A DNA stretch of 64,000 nt from Akkermansiaceae bacterium (GTDB taxonomy: Bacteria > Verrucomicrobiota > Verrucomicrobiia > Verrucomicrobiales > Akkermansiaceae): positions 43,120 through 107,119 of the forward strand of contig JANRFH010000006.1 in assembly GCA_030725745.1 (NCBI GenBank), written 5' to 3'. The position numbers were made by a program, and so were the translations under genes. Shown here one piece after another: positions 52,600 to 60,248 of the stretch (position 1 is its first letter; each line of letters begins with the position of its first letter). The notes beneath the pieces were generated by a model. It saw nothing but the letters and a program-made list of their open reading frames with translations, searched no databases and had not been told where the DNA came from.

Positions 52600-52848
52600 C
52601 TAGATCCGGTTCAGCAGATCCGTCTTCTTGTCGTTGAATTCCTGATCGGTGAGGATGCCCGAGTCGCGGAGTTTCCCGAGGTTTCCGAGAAGCTCCATGA
52701 TCTCCGAGGAATCTTGCTTGGGCGCTTGAGAAGGCTGGCTTTGGAAGCCGGATGACTGCTGAGGGCTGGAAGCTGGAGCGAAGTTCTGTGGCTCGGCGAA
52801 ATTGGTGGGCGCCTGCGGAGCGGATGGAATGAGGCCGGGGCCTTGCAC
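52600..52848 (-). CDS. SHOCT-domain protein
   Basis: This is an 82-aa protein with a Pro/Gln/Ser-rich first half and a C-terminal SHOCT (short C-terminal) motif: LLGNLGKLRDSGILTDQEFNDKKTDLLNRI, read as LGKLRDSGILTDQEFNDKK. SHOCT domains are about 30 residues, often at the end of proteins that bind other partners. It begins at GTG 52848 and lies divergent to the thioredoxin-like gene 27 bp away; an upstream CTG at 52863 is less likely. Confidence 0.75.
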   Translation of the reverse strand: MQGPGLIPSAPQAPTNFAEPQNFAPASSPQQSSGFQSQPSQAPKQDSSEIMELLGNLGKLRDSGILTDQEFNDKKTDLLNRI

Positions 52849-52875
52849 GAGCGGAAGATTCAGGGTGGCCCTTCA

Positions 52876-53373
52876 GTGACTCCTATTAGTGAGGTGGACT
52901 TCGACCATTTCATCGCCGAGCCAGGAAAACTCAACATCGTGGATTTCCATGCCGACTGGTGCGGCCCATGCAAAACCCTAGGCCCCATCCTTGAGCAGGT
53001 AGTGACGGAAAACGGATTGAAGGCTCGACTTGGAACTTTCGATGTCGATCAGGGAAAGGAGTTTGCGCGCGACCAAGGAGTTTCAGGTATTCCAGACGTG
53101 CGGTTTTACATCGACGGCAAGATGGTTGACCGCTTTGTCGGAGGTGAATCCAAGGCACGTGTGGAGGAGCTGATCGCAAAGCACACTGCAGGAATCATCC
53201 CTGCGAACGATTTCGCAGGACAGCTCAATGCGGGCATCGACAGCCTAGGAATGCCTAACACGACGACCGAAGAGATTCCCGCAAGACCTGAAGCCGCCAA
53301 TACGAAGCCGCTCGAAGAAGCGATGGCGCCGATGGATGAAGAGTGGCTCCCGCCCGGCATGAGCCGGAAATAG
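52876..53373 (+). CDS. thioredoxin-like protein
   Basis: This is a 165-aa thiol-disulfide oxidoreductase. The active site is DFHADWCGPCKTLGPILEQV (WCGPC), and GVSGIPDVRFYIDGKMVDRFVGG supplies the cis-Pro loop in the thioredoxin position. The thioredoxin domain covers about residues 1-105. The C-terminal 60 residues are a polar extension (NAGIDSLGMPNTTTEEIPARPE...) of unknown role. There is no signal peptide, so it is cytoplasmic. I chose GTG 52876 to avoid overlap with the divergent SHOCT gene; a TTG at 52843 would add 11 residues. The gene ends 3 bp before the helicase gene stop on the opposite strand. Confidence 0.85.
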   Translation: MTPISEVDFDHFIAEPGKLNIVDFHADWCGPCKTLGPILEQVVTENGLKARLGTFDVDQGKEFARDQGVSGIPDVRFYIDGKMVDRFVGGESKARVEELIAKHTAGIIPANDFAGQLNAGIDSLGMPNTTTEEIPARPEAANTKPLEEAMAPMDEEWLPPGMSRK

Positions 53374-53376
53374 ATT

Positions 53377-56106
53377 TCACCCAAGTAGCTCGCGGATCAT
53401 TGAGGCATTCAGCTTCCTGACGACATCTGCGTCTGCCAGCAGGCCTTCGGCGAGCTTTGCTTTCTCCTGCTGGAGGCGATGGATGCGTTCCTCGACGGTT
53501 TCTTGGCAGAGAAGTTTGTGCACGAAAACGGGTTTATCTTGGCCGATGCGGTAGGCTCGGTCGGTGGCTTGGGCTTCGGCGGCGGGGTTCCACCATGGAT
53601 CGTAGTGGATGACGGTATCGGCGGCGGTGAGGTTGAGACCGGTGCCACCGGCTTTTAGGGAAATGAGGAACAGCGGGACTTCGCCAGTCTGGAATTGCTC
53701 GACGAGTTTGCCGCGATCCTTCGATCCGCCAGTGAGCTTCAGGTAGCCGATCTTTTCCTTCACCAAGTGCTCCTCAATGAGCGAGAGCATGGTGGTGAAC
53801 TGTGAGAAAAGAAGGATACGGCGGCCTTCCTCGATGAGGGTGGCGAGAAGTTCGGTGAGAAATTTCAGTTTCGCGGAATTCCGGACGCCTGCGGAAAAAT
53901 CCTCCGGGAGCAGGCGTGGGTCGCAGCAGATTTGACGGAGTTTCAGCAGTGCATCGAGGAAGACGATTTGGGATTGCTCAATGCCACGTGCGGCGATGGC
54001 TTCGCGGACGCGCTTGTCCATGGTGGCGCGCACGGTTTCGTAGAGATCCTTCTGATCGGAATGCAGCTCGATGAGATGGACGAGTTCCGTCTTCGGCGGC
54101 AGTTCCGTGGCGACTTGGTCTTTGGTGCGGCGCAGGACAAGGGGAGCGATGCGTTTTTTCAGCAGGGCGTTTTTTTCCGCATCGCCTTCCTCCTCGATGG
54201 GTTTGCGGAAACGGGTGTTGAAACCGTCCTCCGTGCCGAGGTAACCGGGGATAAGGAAATTCATCAGGCTCCACAGCTCGCCGAGGTGATTCTCAATGGG
54301 TGTGCCGGAGAGACAAAGACGGTGGCGAGCGACGACGCGGCAAGCTGCCTGCGTGACCTTAGCGCGCGGGTTCTTGATATACTGCGCCTCATCGAGAACA
54401 AATAGGTGATACTGGAAGCCTAGTATCTTCTCAATGTCGCGCTGGAGCAGCGCGAAGGATGTGATGACCACCTCGGCATGGGGGATGGAGCGGTAATATT
54501 TCCTGCGCTCCGCTCCGTTCAGCACGAGTACAGTTAAACCCGGAGCAAACTTGCGAGCCTCTGCCTGCCAGTTTGGCACAACAGAAGTGGGGGCGATGAC
54601 TAGGGAGGGCTTGCCACCGCTGCGTCCAGAGGTTTTTTCCGCCATCAGGTGGGCTAGGGTCTGGAGGGTTTTGCCCAAGCCCATGTCATCGGCGAGGATG
54701 CCGTGCAGGCCGTGTTGCGAGAGGAACTGCATCCATTCGTAGCCCGCCTTCTGATAGTCGCGCAGCGTCGCCTTGATTTCTACAGGTGTTTCCACCTCCT
54801 CGACTTGCGAGAAATTTTCTAGGCGCTTCCTGAGCTCCGCGAGGCCTTTCGGCGTGGCTAGTCCAAGGCCTTCCAGCCCGCCAAGCGCCGCCGCATCGAG
54901 GGCGTGGACTTGCACCTTTCCGAAAAACTTCGGGTCGATGAGTGCGGATAAGTGGCGGAGGATGCGGCGCACGCGCCCGGTGGGGAGCTTGAGCGCATCG
55001 CCGTTGGGCAGAGGCGCATAGACATGACCGGCATCGGGTCTATCGAGGGTTTCTTCGAGGAAATCCTGTTTCAGCAAGCCCGCGAGGATGGGCATGAGGT
55101 CATACCTCTCCCCTTCCACATCGAAGCCAACCGAGAGGCTGAACCATCCCCCGTCAGAGAAATCCCCTTCGTAAGGTTCCTCACCGTCGGTGTCCTGAGA
55201 GAGCTTTGTATCCCATTTTTCTGGATCGGCATCGTGGACTTCATGGCCGACCCCCGGCTCGATGACCACGCTCCATCCACGCGCTTCAAGTTCGGCAACC
55301 GTTTCGCCACGAAAGCGGTGCCAGAAGGCATCCACCGGCATGCGTCCGGGATCGGGGAACCACTTGTCAGTTCCAGCAGTGACGGATCGGGACTTCATGC
55401 TGAGGAGAAATCGCCAGGCGGGGTTCGACTTCATCGAGGACAACCCGGTTTCACGTAGCTGACGGGTCGCACGCATCTCCGCAGGTGTGGAGCCGCCCTC
55501 TCCAGCCGCATCGAGCGGCCTACGGTCTTTCCCGTAGGTGGCAGATGCCTCGGCGTAAATCCACTCGCCCGGATCTTTTTCCCCGAGGGATTGGAGGAGA
55601 AGCTTTGTCGCCTTGTCCACCTCTCCCTTGCGGACGACGAGCTCGAATTTTGCATCCGGCATTTCTGCGACGACCTGCGGCTGCCCTTTACCGCTCAGAG
55701 CGATTTCCACCGCCTCCTTGGGCGACCTCCCGAAATAGCGGCTCAGCTTGCGCTCCTTCGCCATTTTCCCGACGACCGCGAAGCCGTGTTCACAGAAAGC
55801 CCCAACCTCACAGGGGCAGGTGGTTTCAAATCCGAAACTCCCGCCCTCTTCCCAGAAAGCCCCGTCGACCTCGGCTCCGGCAACGTCAGCCGAGAAACAA
55901 ATTTCCCCCGCGCCCTCATCGAGACGCAGTGCCTTGACCTTCGGGATCATTTTCCCGCCAAGACCCCGCACCTCTTCCTCGAACCTCTCGACCCAGGCGC
56001 CTTCAGCCAGATATTCCTCCAATGCCCCGATGATCTCCACGTGGGGCGAGGCTATTTTCCAAGCCCCGCAGCGTCCATCCTGATTTAAAAACCGGGAAAT
56101 TGACAA
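53377..56106 (-). CDS. SNF2-family DEAD/H helicase with SWIM zinc finger
   Basis: This is a 909-aa SF2/SNF2 protein. The N-terminal part contains a SWIM-type zinc finger (C97-x-C99-x5-C105-x-H107 in TTCPCEVGAFCEHGFAV). The ATPase core has motif I LADDMGLGKTLQTLAHL, motif II DEAQYIKN, motif III CLSGTPIENHLGELWSLMNFL and motif VI ATDRAYRIGQDKPVFVHKLL. It likely moves along double-stranded DNA, remodelling protein-DNA complexes in repair or replication. Length and domain order resemble the SNF2-SWIM type common in bacteria. It converges on the thioredoxin-like gene. The Phd/VapC pair begins 29 bp upstream on the opposite strand. Confidence 0.92.
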   Translation of the reverse strand: MSISRFLNQDGRCGAWKIASPHVEIIGALEEYLAEGAWVERFEEEVRGLGGKMIPKVKALRLDEGAGEICFSADVAGAEVDGAFWEEGGSFGFETTCPCEVGAFCEHGFAVVGKMAKERKLSRYFGRSPKEAVEIALSGKGQPQVVAEMPDAKFELVVRKGEVDKATKLLLQSLGEKDPGEWIYAEASATYGKDRRPLDAAGEGGSTPAEMRATRQLRETGLSSMKSNPAWRFLLSMKSRSVTAGTDKWFPDPGRMPVDAFWHRFRGETVAELEARGWSVVIEPGVGHEVHDADPEKWDTKLSQDTDGEEPYEGDFSDGGWFSLSVGFDVEGERYDLMPILAGLLKQDFLEETLDRPDAGHVYAPLPNGDALKLPTGRVRRILRHLSALIDPKFFGKVQVHALDAAALGGLEGLGLATPKGLAELRKRLENFSQVEEVETPVEIKATLRDYQKAGYEWMQFLSQHGLHGILADDMGLGKTLQTLAHLMAEKTSGRSGGKPSLVIAPTSVVPNWQAEARKFAPGLTVLVLNGAERRKYYRSIPHAEVVITSFALLQRDIEKILGFQYHLFVLDEAQYIKNPRAKVTQAACRVVARHRLCLSGTPIENHLGELWSLMNFLIPGYLGTEDGFNTRFRKPIEEEGDAEKNALLKKRIAPLVLRRTKDQVATELPPKTELVHLIELHSDQKDLYETVRATMDKRVREAIAARGIEQSQIVFLDALLKLRQICCDPRLLPEDFSAGVRNSAKLKFLTELLATLIEEGRRILLFSQFTTMLSLIEEHLVKEKIGYLKLTGGSKDRGKLVEQFQTGEVPLFLISLKAGGTGLNLTAADTVIHYDPWWNPAAEAQATDRAYRIGQDKPVFVHKLLCQETVEERIHRLQQEKAKLAEGLLADADVVRKLNASMIRELLG

Positions 56107-56135
56107 TCAGGCCAGACCAGACCAGACTTATATTC

Positions 56136-56423
56136 ATGAAAAACATCCAAGAAGCCAAGACTCACCTCTCCCGCTTGGTGGAGCAGGCGGCGGCGGGTAA
56201 GGAAATCATCATCGCCAAGGCGGGCAGGCCGATGGCGAAGCTCGTGCCGTATATTCCGCCGCGCCCGGCACGTATCGGCGGATTTCTGGCAGGGCAGATC
56301 CAAGAGGCGCCGGATTGCTGGGAGCCGGATGAAAGCTTGCTGGAAGCCATGACCGGTGGATCGGTTTTCCCTGCCGAAAGAGCGTCCAAAGTCGCGGAAA
56401 ACGAAGCCCCCTACCGTTCCTGA
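56136..56423 (+). CDS. Phd/YefM-family antitoxin
   Basis: This is a 95-aa antitoxin. MKNIQEAKTHLSRLVEQAAAGKEIIIAKAGRPMAKLVPY is the typical Phd/YefM N-terminal DNA-binding and dimerisation region (read as EAKTHLSRLVEQAAAGKEI and AGRPMAKLVP). The rest is a toxin-binding tail. The ATG at 56136 fits the family start; a start at 56100 adds 12 unrelated residues. The stop is 1 bp before the toxin ATG, so the two form one operon. Confidence 0.93.
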   Translation: MKNIQEAKTHLSRLVEQAAAGKEIIIAKAGRPMAKLVPYIPPRPARIGGFLAGQIQEAPDCWEPDESLLEAMTGGSVFPAERASKVAENEAPYRS

Positions 56424-56424
56424 A

Positions 56425-56802
56425 ATGAGAATCCTGTTAGACAGCCATGCCCTGCTCTGGTGGATGGGCGAGCCTTCGAAGCTCTCCCCTGCCGCTCGCG
56501 CTGCCATCGCCAACCCTGAAAACGAGGTCTTCGCCAGTGCCGTTTCCATCTGGGAGATCGGCCTAAAACGATCGAAGGGGAAGCTCGTTGTCCCGGAAAA
56601 CTTCGTCGATTTCCTGCCGGAGAATGGGATCGCCGAACTCCCTTTCACCTCCGCCCATGCGCAGTCCTCGGTTCTGCTTCCGACGATCCACGGTGATCCA
56701 TTCGACCGTGCATTGATCGCGCAGTGCCAGCATGAGTCGCTGACCTTCGCGACGCGTGACAAGGTAATGGCGGATTACAATATCGCCGTGCTGGAGGTTT
56801 GA
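56425..56802 (+). CDS. vapC: PIN-domain toxin (VapC-like)
   Basis: This is a 125-aa PIN-domain ribonuclease. The start MRILLDSHALLWWMGEPSKLS contains the first catalytic Asp (D6). SIWEIGLKRSKGKL has the Glu of the site, HGDPFDRALIAQCQHESLTFATRDKVM has two more acidic residues (GDPFDRALIAQ is typical). All four acidic positions of a working PIN nuclease appear to be present. It is the only one of the four toxin-antitoxin loci in the window whose toxin looks complete. Its RNA target is unknown, though VapC proteins often cut tRNA. Confidence 0.92.
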   Translation: MRILLDSHALLWWMGEPSKLSPAARAAIANPENEVFASAVSIWEIGLKRSKGKLVVPENFVDFLPENGIAELPFTSAHAQSSVLLPTIHGDPFDRALIAQCQHESLTFATRDKVMADYNIAVLEV

Positions 56803-56806
56803 GCGA

Positions 56807-57481
56807 TCAGCCCCTCCTGCGCTCTAGCAGGACGAGCATGAGATAGGAGAGAATCAGGTTCAGCTCCTCGCGCGGGGAGAGTTCACCGAGTTTTTCGATG
56901 CCGAATTTCCCCTCGAAAAAGGCGGGCTGCTTGGTGAGGCGCATCACCGGCTCTCCGCTGGTGCGGGTAGCGAGGTATTTCGGGTGGAAAAGGTATCCGG
57001 TGGCGAGGCCTACCAATGGGATTTCTCCGAGGATGGAGTCCATGACCTTTGCTCCGGGGTTTTCCTCGCGGATGGAGAAATCCGGATTTTCATCGCCGGG
57101 GTTGAAGGTGTTGTAGTTGGCGCGCCAGATTGAGCGCCAGCCTTTGCGACCGACCGATCCAATGGGCTGTCCGTCGGCATCGGTGGATTCGTAGCGAGCC
57201 GACCAGTCGATGATTTTTTTCGTACGGATGTCAGCGAGTTTGGTCGCCTTGGTCTTGTCGGTGAAGAGTTCCACGTGCTCGCGGAACTTGAAGAGCTTCT
57301 GCTTGGTGTAGAGCACCGTTTTCCCCGAGGCATCGGTGACTGTCGCTTGGCTCGCGAAGGCGATCACTTTGAACGAGAGTTGGAGTGGATACTGAAGCCC
57401 TGAGAGATGGCTGGCGATGTTTCCTGTCGGCGGGGTTCCTTCGAATCTCTGAGCGGCTGTCTGGTGAGAGTTGCCTTCCAT
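56807..57481 (-). CDS. LURP-one/tubby-like domain protein
   Basis: This is a 224-aa protein. After a short polar N-terminus, segments such as LSFKVIAFASQATVTDASGKTVLYTKQKLFKFREHVELFTD and IGSVGRKGWRSIWRANYNTF follow the strand pattern of the LURP-one-related (tubby C-terminal-like) fold, which in bacteria has no defined role and may bind lipids. The end (LSPREELNLILSYLMLVLLERR) is helical and hydrophobic and could contact a membrane. It converges on the PIN-toxin gene with a 4-bp gap. A role at the membrane is an inference. Confidence 0.6.
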   Translation of the reverse strand: MEGNSHQTAAQRFEGTPPTGNIASHLSGLQYPLQLSFKVIAFASQATVTDASGKTVLYTKQKLFKFREHVELFTDKTKATKLADIRTKKIIDWSARYESTDADGQPIGSVGRKGWRSIWRANYNTFNPGDENPDFSIREENPGAKVMDSILGEIPLVGLATGYLFHPKYLATRTSGEPVMRLTKQPAFFEGKFGIEKLGELSPREELNLILSYLMLVLLERRRG

Positions 57482-57554
57482 GGCTAAATGAAAGACAACG
57501 TGCTCTAGAAAACCAAGTCGGAAAGAACAGCGGGATCATTTACTGCTCCTTTCC

Positions 57555-59288
57555 TTAACGATGTGTCGGACGTTCAGGACGGTTGTCCTCACCATCGGAG
57601 AGCGTGAACACATGATCTTGGATTTCATCGCTGATATCGGTGTTGCGGCGGATGATTTTCGCAAGAGTCTGGGATCTCACGAAGCCCTGCATTTCGCGTG
57701 ACAATACGCTTTCATACCAGAACCTGTCGCCATCGCGGAGGAGGGTGAACTGACGAGCGAGGATACGGTGGAATACGGGGCCGACCATGGAGTCTTCGAC
57801 ATGTTCTTCGGAAAGTCCGCCGACCCAAAGATCGATATCATCAGGCGTTTCGTAGGCTTCAGCGAGCGCTGCGGCGACTTCTTCATCCGAATTCACATCC
57901 TCGAAGGTGGCGGCACGCTCCATACCGAGCGCTTCTCTGGCGTCGTTATAGGATACCAGTCCGTGATCGCGACCGCGCTGGATGTTGAGCGATGCGAGGT
58001 CGAGTCCACCTGATCCCGGAGCGCCGAAGAGGAAGTTCCGCAGGGCATCGACGATTTTTCCGTCAAGCTCCTGGCACTGCTGGGAGGCGAGGCCGCGAAG
58101 GAGGTTATCGATGCCGTCTTCCTCGACGATGGTGGGATCAAAAAATGCATCCGCTAGCTCAAGATCACCGGACTCGGCGGTTTCCCCATCCGCATCGACA
58201 CGGCGGACGATACTAGGCAGGAGGCTGTGTCCGAAACGGAAGGCGGCGGTAGCGAACTCGTTGGTGATACTCGGATCCGCATCTTCGCGGAAGCCGCGGT
58301 AAGGCTTGATCGCCTTACGGCCTAGCAGCATGGGGAGGAATTCCGTGTAGGTGATGTGCTGGATTTCCGCGCCGACAACCATGCGGGCGTGCTGGTAAAT
58401 TTCTTCGTCAGAAGCCTTGGGATGCTTTTCTGCGAATTTCGTAGCGACGAAATTGTGTTCGCGGACGAAAAGCGTGTGCATGGCGGTGAGTGCCGCTTGC
58501 TCATTGGCACGGATGTCTCCAGCGAGGAACCAAGTAGAGGTGGTGGATGGCGCGTTTTCCTCACCGACTTCATTGTAGGGCAAAAGATCGCCGAATTCGG
58601 AATCGGTGGTCAACAGCTCACCACTGCCGTCCATTTTTCGGAGGTTATCCGCGCGCTCCGCATCCGATCCGTAGACCATCGAGGCATCGATGAAAGAGGT
58701 GATCTCGTTCACCTGCTCGCGAACGCCATCCTCGTATTCGTAGTATGAACGATTCATCGGAATGTTCACCCCACCTGCATAAGAAGGGTCGAACCATTCA
58801 TCGCCGACTGGCACTTCGATATCGAAGACTTCGGCTGGGCTGATCGTAGGAGTCTCGGTGATGTCGTGATCGATGAACTGAGCCCACTGCCAGAGGAAAT
58901 CCGTAGCCATGCGCTCGTTTGGGATGTCTTCAGATTGAGCGACCACCGCGTTGCTGATGACGCGTGCTGAGACACGATCTCCACCTGCGGGCTCCTCCAC
59001 GCCGTCCGCATAATCATTTCCGAACATGCGCGCGAAGGTCTCACATGCACTGCCTAGCTCGGGATCGTCTTCATGATTTCCATATCCATCGATGCTGCGG
59101 AATTCAGGATCGCCGCGCCTCCTTGGTTTCTTCCTATCATGGCTGTCCTCACGTGAGCGCTCCTGCTTGTCGGCTTGGTCGCGGCTGAGTTCATGCGGTG
59201 CTTCTGGAGAGAAGTTCTTGGTGCCCTGTTCTGCGGCGAGAGGAAGGGAGAGAGAAACGAATAAAATGGCGGTCGCTGGTTTTTTCAT
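57555..59288 (-). CDS. secreted animal-type haem peroxidase
   Basis: This is a 577-aa peroxidase of the peroxidase-cyclooxygenase superfamily. A signal peptide (MKKPATAILFVSLSLPLAAE) is followed by an acidic linker and FRSIDGYGNHEDDPELGSA. The distal His141 is in FLWQWAQFIDHDIT, and the proximal His354 in AAFRFGHSLL. The C-terminal LNIQRGRDHGLVSYNDAREALG is a strong family signature. It should use hydrogen peroxide to oxidise halides or organic substrates outside the cytoplasm. Bacterial members are uncommon and mostly uncharacterised. I chose ATG 59288, which starts the signal peptide, over 59309. Confidence 0.9.
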   Translation of the reverse strand: MKKPATAILFVSLSLPLAAEQGTKNFSPEAPHELSRDQADKQERSREDSHDRKKPRRRGDPEFRSIDGYGNHEDDPELGSACETFARMFGNDYADGVEEPAGGDRVSARVISNAVVAQSEDIPNERMATDFLWQWAQFIDHDITETPTISPAEVFDIEVPVGDEWFDPSYAGGVNIPMNRSYYEYEDGVREQVNEITSFIDASMVYGSDAERADNLRKMDGSGELLTTDSEFGDLLPYNEVGEENAPSTTSTWFLAGDIRANEQAALTAMHTLFVREHNFVATKFAEKHPKASDEEIYQHARMVVGAEIQHITYTEFLPMLLGRKAIKPYRGFREDADPSITNEFATAAFRFGHSLLPSIVRRVDADGETAESGDLELADAFFDPTIVEEDGIDNLLRGLASQQCQELDGKIVDALRNFLFGAPGSGGLDLASLNIQRGRDHGLVSYNDAREALGMERAATFEDVNSDEEVAAALAEAYETPDDIDLWVGGLSEEHVEDSMVGPVFHRILARQFTLLRDGDRFWYESVLSREMQGFVRSQTLAKIIRRNTDISDEIQDHVFTLSDGEDNRPERPTHR

Positions 59289-59370
59289 GGTTCGATCATC
59301 GCCCCACAACCATTAGGAAGTGATGTCGAAGCAGCCCTATTTTTGTTAATCTTCTGTAAAGCCAATCATG

Positions 59371-59679
59371 CTAATCTTCCTCAGCGGAGCGAAAACCGCG
59401 CGAGCTGATGATCGTTTCAAGGCGGTCGGCAGGCTTTTTCTTCCAAGCGGCGTATAGATCAGGGCGCTGCTGGTCGAAGACCTTGAAAATATGTTCCGCG
59501 AAGCCTGCCCCGGCTTCAGAATAAAGGTTGAAAGCGGTGTCGAGACCTAGACCGCGCAGCTCTCGCACCTCGTCATCAAATTTACCGGTGCCGACCACGA
59601 TGCCCTCGAATTCATGGCGCTTGACGGTGCGGGCAGCGAGGAGGAGCCGAAAGTCGCCTATAACGAAATCCCCAAGGAT
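59371..59679 (-). pseudogene. C-terminal remnant of a Kef-type cation/proton antiporter
   Basis: This minus-strand frame, open from 59679 to the stop at 59371, reads AARTVKRHEFEGIVVGTGKFDDEVRELRGLGLDTAFNLYSEAGAGFAEHIFKVF in pieces that resemble the end of the NAD-binding C-terminal domain of Kef/CPA2-like antiporters (GLDTAFNLYSEAGAGFAEHIF). There is no start codon with a sensible beginning and no transporter part; a GTG at 59598 starts only 75 residues. The upstream part would have to continue to the right, where an unrelated plus-strand reading frame begins instead. It is a decayed gene fragment. Confidence 0.55.
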
Positions 59680-60168
59680 CTAAAAGGCTTCGCACAAAAG
59701 GAGTTTAAACAGAAAAACGACGGCAAAATCGCGAGCCTACTGACTCTGGATGTTGCCGGGAAATCCATATCCAACACAGCGACAACCTTCTTTTCGGAAA
59801 ACAGTGGCACCCTTTTCTACAAAGGTGATGACTTCTTCGTGGTCACCTACGGAAACGTCAACGCCAAGGTGAATCCTGCCGGTGAGCTTTCACTCTTTGA
59901 ACTCGGAAACAGCTACAACTACGGCATCGGCACCTCACGTGACAACAGCGTGATCCTCACGGGCGGACTGCGGAATCTTTGCATCACAACCGTTGATACC
60001 ATGGCTGCGGGCAAAGGTGAGATCGACAAGATCGATGGCTGGCCAGAATATTGGAAAGGCTTCAGCGGCACTGATGACGGCTCCGCCCTCTATGGCGGAA
60101 CCAGTGCCTATCGCGTCGCAAAAATAGGCGCAGATGGCGCTGTTTTGAAAAAGACAGAGGGACACTGA
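59614..60168 (+). CDS. hypothetical protein, probable C-terminal fragment
   Basis: This reading has 184 aa, or roughly 172 if only the part after the overlap with the antiporter remnant is counted. The body contains repeated short strands (SGTLFYKGDDFFVVTYGNVNAKV, ELSLFELGNSYNYGIG, SVILTGGLRNLCITT) that suggest a beta-propeller or beta-rich secreted domain. No signal peptide exists at its N-terminus. The first ~12 residues (MALDGAGSEEEP) lie opposite the antiporter remnant and are unlike the rest. This looks like the 3' end of a gene whose start was lost. An intact protein of this length cannot be ruled out. Confidence 0.5.
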   Translation: MALDGAGSEEEPKVAYNEIPKDLKGFAQKEFKQKNDGKIASLLTLDVAGKSISNTATTFFSENSGTLFYKGDDFFVVTYGNVNAKVNPAGELSLFELGNSYNYGIGTSRDNSVILTGGLRNLCITTVDTMAAGKGEIDKIDGWPEYWKGFSGTDDGSALYGGTSAYRVAKIGADGAVLKKTEGH

Positions 60169-60248
60169 AGCGACATTTTGAAGGAAGAGGGAAAGCTTGA
60201 AGGAGGTGCTGCCGTATGCCTTCTTTAAGAAAAATCTAGCTTTCATCC

